Shown: positions 56,791 to 64,000 of the stretch, one piece after another
How the letters are laid out: every line of letters starts with the position of its first letter
Position numbering within the stretch: the stretch's first letter is position 1
Origin: Malania oleifera
Lineage: Eukaryota > Streptophyta > Magnoliopsida > Santalales > Ximeniaceae
Reading direction: 5' to 3'
Length of the DNA stretch: 64,000 nt
Assembly: GCF_029873635.1 (NCBI RefSeq)
Contig: NC_080422.1
Coordinates: forward strand, 19,496,095-19,560,094
Notes under the pieces: model-generated
What the model was told of the DNA's origin: nothing
The model's input: only the letters and a program-made list of their open reading frames with translations
Databases searched by the model: none
Translations under genes and position numbers: made by a program

Positions 56791-57876
56791 AAAATCACAA
56801 ATTTGAGATAAAATATCTATTGAGTACAATATATCCTCTATTAGTTCATTCCAAGGGTCAACATTTAGTTATCCATTTGACTTCCCCTGAAATATGACAA
56901 ATGTGTGTGTTCCTTCAAGATAGTAGGGGAAAAGAAAAAGGGAAAAAAGAAAAGACTGCAGTCTGCTGCCTTCAAAAATTCAAGTTGCTCTCCATTTTTC
57001 TGGCCAGGCCAATATATCCAAAGAGTCAACCACTCCAATACTGCATTATGGCAAAAATGGAGTCCTACCATAAAGTTAGCTACGAATTACCCTACTTTTG
57101 TCTCCCCCAATTTTAACAAAAGTGAATTGTTCTGATTTATTGTTTGTGGGATTTGTTGAAGGGTTTCAGGAATATGCCCTTCTGATTGAACCATTAACTT
57201 TTATGATTTGTTTGATACTCAAGAATGGAATGGAATAGAATGGAATTGGTCTTTAAAGTTAAATATTCGCCTTATAATTTTTCCTTATATTCCACTCACA
57301 TTCCATTCCATTCTAATGTAAAACACATTCAATATAATTCTTATACTTTGATTTTATTTTTAGCCGCATTCAATTGTAAAACTAACCCTTTTCAAAGAAA
57401 TGTTACACTGGCATAAAGTGTAATAAACCAATCATGTATTGAATTGAAAGATTACATACACAGATTAAATATGCTAGTGTGGAATTCATCAACTTCAGAC
57501 ATCAGCATTCAGCATTCTTGTAGAGCATTCTCTATGAAACAACAACACCATCTAGAACAAATATATATCTGCTATTTGATTTATATACATTTGTATTTAA
57601 TGTTTAACTGGCATAAGAAAATGCTTCAACTGAAATAGGATAGCCAACTATAAAATAAGCCAAAGTTTTTATATAGTGCTCTAAAACATTTTAATATTCT
57701 TTTTAAAGCTATTGAATGATACTCGTACCCAGATTATCATTCTGTCTACTCAAAGGCAGTATGCTGTGTGTAGTCATTCATTAGATATATTAAAATCATG
57801 TAATTTATTCATACTTGAATGAGTAGATTCACCACAATTTTCCTTTAAATATAAAGAAGCATATAAAAACTTTTTA
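56791..57876. other. No recognisable gene; possible MITE inside
   Basis: Mostly AT-rich DNA. At 57222-57318 the arms AGAATGGAATGGAATAGAATGG and ATTCCATTCCATTCT form an imperfect inverted repeat around an AT-rich core, preceded by TTTGTTTGATA, resembling common plant MITE ends. Short ORFs here show no family resemblance. Confidence 0.35.
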
Positions 57877-59245
57877 CTAGTGTAAAACTTTTGAGATAGG
57901 CTTTAGACATTCCTTACCCATCTTCATTTTTTGTAGAACCGACCAGAAGATTATGTTGGCCGAACTTCCATTGTCTACCAACACCCTTCTTACCCAATAA
58001 TTAGCAATGAGTAGTGATACCACCAAAGCATCATCGTGCATCGTGTGGTTGTTGTACACCTTCCTCATCTTTCTCGGTGAAGGTGATGATCTCCTCCTAC
58101 TTTTGCTTTTTCTGATTTTGCCTTTGATCCTTGGCTAGAAAAACCTGCTTTGCATATCTCTTCTTGGTTCCTTCATTATCCTTTCCACTGGTTGATCCTC
58201 CAAAAATCACGATAATTTCTCCCACAACCTACTCCTCTTTTTGCTCAGCCTTAGGTTTTTGATGACTACATGTTTTGGCTCGGCGATCACTTCTTTTTTA
58301 TAGACTTTGACAAGTATCCCCTTATTATTAGAGTTTCAATTTCATTTTTCAAGTGGACACACTCTTCTATGTCATGCTTGTGATCCTTATGGAATTTGCA
58401 GAATTTTGAGGTGCTCTTATTTGATGGCGTGCGCATAGGTTCTGGCCAAGAGATGTAACCTTTCTTCCTAATGTGTGCATCAGCACATTAGTTCAAGAGA
58501 CATTCAAGGTAGTATGAGACCGAAGCTTAAGTTTGGGTCCCACCTCCCTTTGCGTGTTGAATTGCCTACTACTTTCTTGCCATTTCCCCACTTTGGTTGC
58601 TTCATCCATGTCCCTTGGACCCTTCCTTTTCAAATAAGTCTAGCTCCTTCTTGTGGTCATAACTTCTTTTAGATTGATATATTTATGGGCTCATGCAATC
58701 AACTCTCCCATGTTGATTGGGGGGTTTTTCCCTTAGCGAATTTAGGAAACCCCTTGGTTGAAGATCTCTCATCAAAGTTGCTACCGCCACCCCATGATCC
58801 AAGTTTCAAATCTCTAAGGTGGCATTGACAAAGCGGTGCATGAACTCTTTAGTCTTTTTTTCCATTGGAAAAGACTCATAAGATGAGTTGGGGTTTTTGC
58901 CATTTTTCGGCTGCTGACGAAATGCCCTATAAACTTATGCTCCATTTATAAAAAGGAGCCAATGAAGCCGGGCTTTAGAGTCTGGTGCCATGCCTTGGCA
59001 TTCCCTGTTAGGGTGACTGCAAATGCTCGATACATGGTTGCATTGGGCGTGCCTTGCAACTGTATCAACACTCTAAAGGTGTCCGGGTAATCAACAGGAT
59101 CGAACAAGCCATTATACCCTTCAATACTTGGGATTTTAAACTTACTCAGCAAAGAAATAGCCATTAACTCTTTAGTAAAATGAGGGTCTAAAGATTTGAT
59201 CGATGATTCCCCCACAGAAGGATAGTTTCGCACTTCCTTCATCAT
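57877..59245 (-). pseudogene. Tat/Ogre-like Ty3/gypsy gag-protease fragment
   Basis: In element sense a gag segment (59245-58946) has KFKIPSIEGYNGLFDPVDY and AFAVTLTGNAKAWHQTL, typical of Tat/Athila-type gag. Next, near 58405-58320, a CKFHKDHKHDIEEC knuckle is followed by VHLKNEIETLI. Then a protease at 58068-57877 has [29 protein letters not shown], with the active site reading Asp-Asn-Gly-Ser-Ser. Frames are shifted between parts, and reverse transcriptase and integrase are absent. The gag side is cut off by the solo LTR inserted at 59322. Confidence 0.75.
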
Positions 59246-59321
59246 CTTATTGTTGTGTTTATATGACTCTTATACTTGGTGAAGTTCATAAACAAAGGAA
59301 GAAAAGCATATGTGTGAAGTC

Positions 59322-59326
59322 ATTGA
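59322..59326 (+). repeat. Target-site duplication of the solo LTR (ATTGA)
   Basis: ATTGA precedes the LTR start at 59327 and recurs at 61654-61658 directly after its end. Confidence 0.88.
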
Positions 59327-59407
59327 TGTAATGACCCAGAAAATATTCATATTCAAATATTAAAGAGAGAGGAAAATAGATACAGAAACAGAAGGAGGCC
59401 GTAGACA

Positions 59408-59700
59408 TTGTCGACAAACGCCCCGCGTTCGTCGACGACATTGCATTTTGGAGATAGTATTAAATAAAAATAATCTCAGAAAAATTCCCAAACTTCGTCG
59501 ATGAACACAAGGTCTCGTCAACGAACACATGGTCTCGTCGATGAAGGCCTTCAAAATTTCGTCGACGAACACAGAGCTTCGTCGATGAGAAAATACCGAG
59601 AGGGGTTCTGAGGTAGCCTGAATTTCGTCGAGAAATACAGGTTCTCGTTGACAAAATTTGTGAAGGACTCATCGACGAACACAGGGTCTCATTGACGAAA
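59408..59700 (+). promoter_or_regulatory. TTCGTCGACGAACACAGGG-type array in the gypsy solo LTR
   Basis: About eleven boxes, several with the copia-type linker: TTCGTCGATGAACACAAGG, CTCGTCAACGAACACATGG, TTCGTCGACGAACACAGAGC and CTCATCGACGAACACAGGG. It ends 10 bases before the TATATATA box. The cassette is almost identical to that of the unrelated copia element F3. Confidence 0.7.
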
Positions 59701-59710
59701 ATCCCCTGTT

Positions 59711-59718
59711 TATATATA
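59711..59718 (+). promoter_or_regulatory. Solo LTR TATA box
   Basis: TATATATA just after the palindrome array. The CT microsatellite at 59751-59813 would fall in the transcribed leader. Confidence 0.55.
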
Positions 59719-59748
59719 CGGAATTCGGGGAAAATTTTCATTTTTACG

Positions 59749-59750
<2 letters not shown>

Positions 59751-59813
<63 letters not shown>
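59751..59813. repeat. CT microsatellite
   Basis: A run of about 30 CT dinucleotides. ORFs on both strands through it are artefacts. Confidence 0.9.
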
Positions 59814-59816
<3 letters not shown>

Positions 59817-61086
59817 ACGACTTTCTCTCCCTTCTCTCTTCGTTTCCGGTCCCACCAGTCGCTGGATTGACGATCCGAGGCTACCACGACGCTCCTGGTG
59901 AAATTCCCTACAAGTTTGCTGGAGCGGATCGTCGAGAAAACGAAGTTAGATTTCATCCCAAATTCTGGATAAGGTATTTTATTGAGTTTTTGATTTTATG
60001 GTAGTTATAAGAAATGACGTAGGCGAAAAAATAATAATATTTTGTTCTGAGATATTGTGTTTTCAGGAGGTTGATTTAGGAATCCTGCGGGTATAGAGTC
60101 AGATTTTTATAGGGGCTTTTCAAAGTTAAGGTAAGGGAAATATGCTATGCTAGGAGTTTTAATAGAGTTAATAGAGATTTCATAAGCATATTTTTATGTC
60201 ATTCTATTATACAGTTTTTATAGAAAACGAGCATAAATGTTTGTGTGGCTTAAGTAGACTTTTCATGTGAAGAATGAATTTATACAGATGTTATGAAACA
60301 TCATACTATACTAAATATAAAGATATCGATAGTATATACATTTGATATGGTTTTCCAGTATATGAGATTATACAGAGATAGATTTATATTCGTAGAGAAA
60401 TGTACATACATATAAAGTTTTATATGAATAGTTCATGAAACGGTTATATACATATATCCAAATACATGTATACAGATGCTCAGATCAGTATTTTATATTA
60501 CAGTTTATTATAGAACGGTATATACATATATATAGTGTTATAACATGCCATGTTTTTCCTATTACCATAACATACAGAACACAGACAGAGTATATATACA
60601 GAATACACAGATAGATATACATAGGTAGTATCAAGATGCTACAAATACAATGTTTACAGTACAGGAAGATAGAGTTATGGTAATTTTGGAAACACGATGA
60701 AAACAGTAAAAGAGTATATATATGTATATATGTATATAGTATCAAATCCCTGAGGAAAGTTACACAGACAGATACAAATTACAAAGCACGGTACCGTTGC
60801 TAGATACAGATAGAGTGCAACCACATATCTCAGATAGTATGTGGGTACCGTCAGTCGTGCTCGGAGAGTATGCAGCTCCCCAGTACATTTGGTTGAGGGG
60901 GCCGGTTTGACGATGTAGTAGCTAGTCCCGAGCTTAGGAGAGGATGCAGTTTGGCCGAGTTGAGGTAGTGTAGAGTATGATGACTTATCTGGAGGGCTGA
61001 CCAGATAGAGTCCCGCCTACGGGCTGCACAACCCTGTCATGAGGGGTCAAATCATGACATACAGAGTTCCAGAGATAAAAGCACAG

Positions 61087-61121
<35 letters not shown>

Positions 61122-61585
61122 CAGTTTTACAGTATATGATGAGAATAGTATGATATATTATCAGTATGAAAAGTAGAAAATACAGACGATACAGTGTATT
61201 TTAAATTGAGAAAGATAGATATGTTTGAAAGATATGTTTTACAGATTGTTGCATTACAGTTCAGTTGCTATATTTTAAAGTACCTTTAACTTGGTTGCCA
61301 CACAGAAGTGATAGCATATTTCCACTTACTGAGCGTCAACTCACCCCATTACATTACCATTTTTCAGGTGAGACAGCTGGGCGAGCAGATCAGGCTCGCG
61401 GATAGAGAGAGTGTTTGGTCACCCTGGTTATAGGGTGAGTTTTTGGCAGAGATGTGTATGTTTTTGGGATAGATAATACTGGAGTGGCACTTTTGTGTAT
61501 GGTTTGTATATTCTAGAATCTGGTATTGTACAGTTTATGTATAAATGGTTTCATGATATATGTTTCCGCTGCGTAGGAATGTTTA

Positions 61586-61629
<44 letters not shown>

Positions 61630-61669
61630 GATAAGAATTTTGAGGTCGTTACAATTGATGTTGTGCAGC

Positions 61670-61896
61670 AGGCATTTGTCGACAAGTGGGCCTCATTCGT
61701 CGATGAATGGAGATATCGAGAGTAAATAAAATTCAGACATTCAGAAGTCGTCGATGAATAGGCCTCATTCATCAACGACTGGATATACCGAGAGCAAATA
61801 CAATTCAGACATTTAGAAGTCATTGACGAAAAGGTTTCATTCGTCGACGAATGGACCAGTAATTGTCAACGAATTGACCCTTTTCGTCGACGATTG
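61670..61896 (+). repeat. Palindrome array flanking the solo LTR
   Basis: Boxes TTTGTCGACAAG, TTCGTCGATGAATGG, GTCGTCGATGAAT, TTCGTCGACGAATGG and TTCGTCGACGATT are separated by 25-40 bases, with two copies of an AAATA(C/A)AATTCAGACATT-type spacer. It belongs to a different element from the solo LTR, which inserted to its left. Confidence 0.6.
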
Positions 61897-62960
61897 CTCT
61901 CAGGGCTGTAAGGATGATTTCAAATTTTGAATGTGCACGTTAGGACGATTGGGATTTTGGAGGGAAGCCTCCGTGGGGTTGTTAAATATGTCTTTCTGGG
62001 CATATTGTGATAAAGGAAGATCATTGTAAACCATTGTATTGTGTAATTTGCTTTTCATAGTGAAACCTTTGCCGATTGCTCCCATGGATGTAGGCTTTAC
62101 TGAACCACATATATTTTCGGGTTGATTCTTATTGCTTTTAGATGTATTGTGTGTAGGAATTATATTTTCATTCTTCATTGTTTGCTACATTTATATATTC
62201 TGCTGTGCAATCCCATACTCTTTTCACAACACTTTTCCAATTGGTTAATTTATTTAAACTTTTCTTACTGCTCGTGGGACTGTTGCTTGCAGATGCTCAC
62301 ACTATTTGCATCCTCTACCTTTTTTGTTGGATCACAAGCCTTCACAATGATTTTTGGGGGGGCTGAGACCTTCCCATTAGAAGCTGCTTCTATTTGATTA
62401 GCCTCTGGACCATGTTCTCCGTGATCCCTTTTATGATGTAGGATCTAGTAAACATGTCTTCCAACCTTTTCAGGAAGGTTAGAAATTCATTTAGTGTACA
62501 CTGGGGTTGTCTATCGGTTGATGTAGGATGGGTTTGGTTAGCCTAGTCCTACGGACAACCCTCAAGCAAGCACATACACCTAAACAATTTAATTTAAGAA
62601 TATAATCAACTAAACATTAACATCATAAATTATGCTACGACTCACATGTTGTAAGGTTTTTGAAAAGGTGTATGATTTATCCACAAATTAAGTCTCAAGT
62701 GTTCATTCACCAAGGAATCAAGTTTTATGCAGAAAAGATGCTATTTCAAAGTTAAAAAATACAAGTTTTATGTTAACAAGTCAATATTTCCACGATTGAT
62801 ATTAGCAAGTGATAATGATATTGAAAACTAAAAGTTCAGGAGGTCTTCAGTCACCTGAACTCAAGGCTTAGTTTGTAGGAACTTGAACCAAGACAAGAAA
62901 AAGAAAAGAAAAGAGAAAAGAGAAAGAAAAATAAAAGTAAGGAAATGGTTTGATACATCA
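61897..62960. other. LTR-like debris, no gene recognised
   Basis: 61900-62130 looks like the transcribed half of a plus-strand LTR (CCATTGTATTGTGTAATTTG, GATTGCTCCCATGGATGTAGG). The rest has no coding or RNA-gene signal. AGTTCAGG and CCTGAACT form an inverted pair at about 62834-62863, and a purine-rich AAGAAAAGAAAAGAG tract occupies 62890-62940. Confidence 0.35.
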
Positions 62961-63200
62961 CCAAACCGTCGACAGTTTTGCGGGACTTAGGAAAATCGTC
63001 GATGATTTTAGGTGGGAAGGTTTGGTTTGAGACCAAACCGTCGACGGTTTTGGAAATCTTAGGAAAACCGTTCACTGTTTCAACAATTGAGAGCTTATAA
63101 CGAAAATTTTTGGTTTGGTAAGTGACCAAACCATCGACGGTTTCAGGAAAATCGTCGACGGTTTCTTCCGGGTCAGCTTACCTATAAATAAGTGTAAGCT
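62961..63200 (+). promoter_or_regulatory. AACCGTCGACGGTT palindrome array with TATA box
   Basis: Boxes AAACCGTCGACAGTTTT, AATCGTCGATGATTTT, AAACCGTCGACGGTTTT, AAACCATCGACGGTTT and AATCGTCGACGGTTT within about 200 bases are followed by TATAAATA at 63183-63190. This is an LTR U3-to-TATA fragment of yet another family, with different arms around the same GTCGAC core. Confidence 0.6.
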
Positions 63201-63206
63201 CAGGAA

Positions 63207-63527
63207 GTGGAGTTGGGATGTTGCTTCTGTAATGAAGAGATGGAATCAAATGAACATGTACTCTTTAAATGCCAATACACTAAAAAAGTTTGGGACATGG
63301 TGAGAACTTGGATGGGTATTAAAAGACAAATGACCACAGTTAAGGCTACCCTTAAATGGCTGCACAAGGAAACCAAAGGAACAAGAATCCAATCAGTTGG
63401 AAAGAAAATATGTCTTGCTTCTATAGTGTATTTCATCTGGCACTTTAGAAACAAAAAAATATTTGAAGGAAATGATATTTCTCTTGGAGAGTTGGTGAAA
63501 GTGATACAAAAGCACGTATATAGATAA
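63207..63527 (+). pseudogene. LINE reverse-transcriptase C-terminal zinc-binding fragment
   Basis: The 106-codon ORF contains CCFCNEEMESNEHVLFKCQYTKKVWDMV, the zf-RVT pattern (CxxC...EsxxHxxxxC...vW) found after the reverse transcriptase of plant L1-type LINEs. WLHKETKGTRIQSVGKKI and a YFIWHFRNKKIF block follow, also typical of that region. It lacks endonuclease and polymerase domains. It begins only a few bases after an LTR-type TATA segment, so the fragment is 5' truncated or rearranged. Confidence 0.75.
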
Positions 63528-64000
63528 GTGTATGATGGATTTAATATGTTTCCTCTTGATTGCTCAGTGGGTTGAAATGCTGCTGAATGGCTGTGTTGGT
63601 TATGTGTTTGCTTACAGATGGTGGCATGATTGATTGTTGGATGATAAGCTTTACTGTTTAACTAGCAATACTAAATTCTGGAGTTGACCAAATGCAAAGA
63701 TTGGAGAAGGCATTTTGGTACTCTAGTTTTTGCATAGATTTGAGGTTTTGAGGGAGTTTCACCAGAAGTCCTTATGGTGGGAACTTGGTCAGAGGTGGGC
63801 AAACCAGTAGTCCTTTGAAGATTAAATTTGTGCTGCAGTATTCAGTTGGGTTGACTAAAATATTTTTTGAAACATCAGTGAAGCAGATTGTAGTTGGAAC
63901 CACTGAATTTTGGAGAAGAATCAAGACTAGTGCAGTTTTGGGTTTTGCTAGAGTTGTGCTGCAACATCCTGATTGGCTTGGTTTGTATTTGTAATTCATT
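63528..64000. other. No recognisable gene
   Basis: Possibly LINE 3' flank. ORFs of 69-75 codons overlap on both strands without known motifs, and no poly-A tail or terminal duplication was seen. Confidence 0.35.

Larger units (their letters stand above)
59327..61653 (+). mobile_element. Gypsy solo LTR
   Basis: 2327 bases, TGTAATGACCC...GGTCGTTACA, flanked by a perfect five-base duplication and with no interior. It is therefore a solo LTR left by recombination between two LTRs. It holds the palindrome array 59408-59700, TATATATA at 59711-59718, a CT run 59751-59813, AT runs (61088-61118, 61590-61625), a CCGCCTACGGGCTGCACAAC block near 61013-61032 and CTTACTGAGCGTCAACTCAC at 61325-61344. The last two are shared with the gypsy LTRs at 1-1711 and 7122-16456. 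Confidence 0.88.

Noticed and set aside
59460..59956. ORFs on both strands around 59460-59956
   Set aside because: They read through the CT/GA microsatellite and the palindrome array. There is no family resemblance.
63785..63994. Overlapping ORFs at the window's right end
   Set aside because: Two opposite-strand ORFs of similar length without motifs. They look like chance open frames.

Overview
This window looks like transposon-dense intergenic DNA from a flowering plant, probably a eudicot. The evidence is its AT-rich composition, Ty1/copia and Ty3/gypsy LTR retrotransposons primed by initiator-Met tRNA (TGGTATCAGAGC sites), CACTA (En/Spm) transposases, a tRNA-derived SINE, a hAT-type MITE and a LINE fragment. 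The species cannot be named from the sequence. I found no convincing host gene and no cellular RNA gene. Nearly all recognisable coding sequence belongs to transposons and is broken by stops and frameshifts, many of them consistent with C-to-T decay of methylated cytosine.

Layout, left to right. 1-3646: the 3' part of a gypsy-like 5' LTR, a decayed interior carrying a SINE, and a truncated 3' LTR. 3647-5291: repeats and a CACTA-type terminus. 5820-22473: an En/Spm element with a TNP2-type transposase, a second (Transposase_24-type) gene and a 3' terminus at 22473. Its tnp2 gene is split by a 9.3-kb minus-strand gypsy element (7122-16456, target duplication ATTTG). 22474-24283: a truncated LTR that abuts the CACTA end. 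24284-27485: AT-rich DNA, a CACTA-like end and a hAT MITE (26120-26492, 8-bp duplication). 27486-56790: a small non-coding LTR element (here X), into which two larger LTR elements inserted 146 bp apart. These are F1 (29401-38176, plus strand, duplication GAATA) and F2 (38323-56026, minus strand). F2 is itself split by a Sirevirus-like copia element F3 (42222-52076, duplication GTTTA). 57877-59245: a Tat/Ogre-like gypsy gag-protease fragment. 59327-61653: a gypsy solo LTR with duplication ATTGA. 61660-64000: further LTR debris and a LINE 3' fragment.

The most striking signal crosses element families. Arrays of short palindromes, mostly centred on GTCGAC, sit in the U3 region just upstream of the TATA box of at least six LTRs from both copia and gypsy lineages. 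One long cassette, TTCGTCGACGAACACAGGG, is nearly identical in a copia LTR and in gypsy LTRs. It also occurs inside the copia element, just ahead of an extra third ORF. A second shared signal is a small hairpin (type sequence CGGCA-TGC-TGCCG) repeated in the 3' interiors of several copia-like elements, with stem changes that look compensatory.
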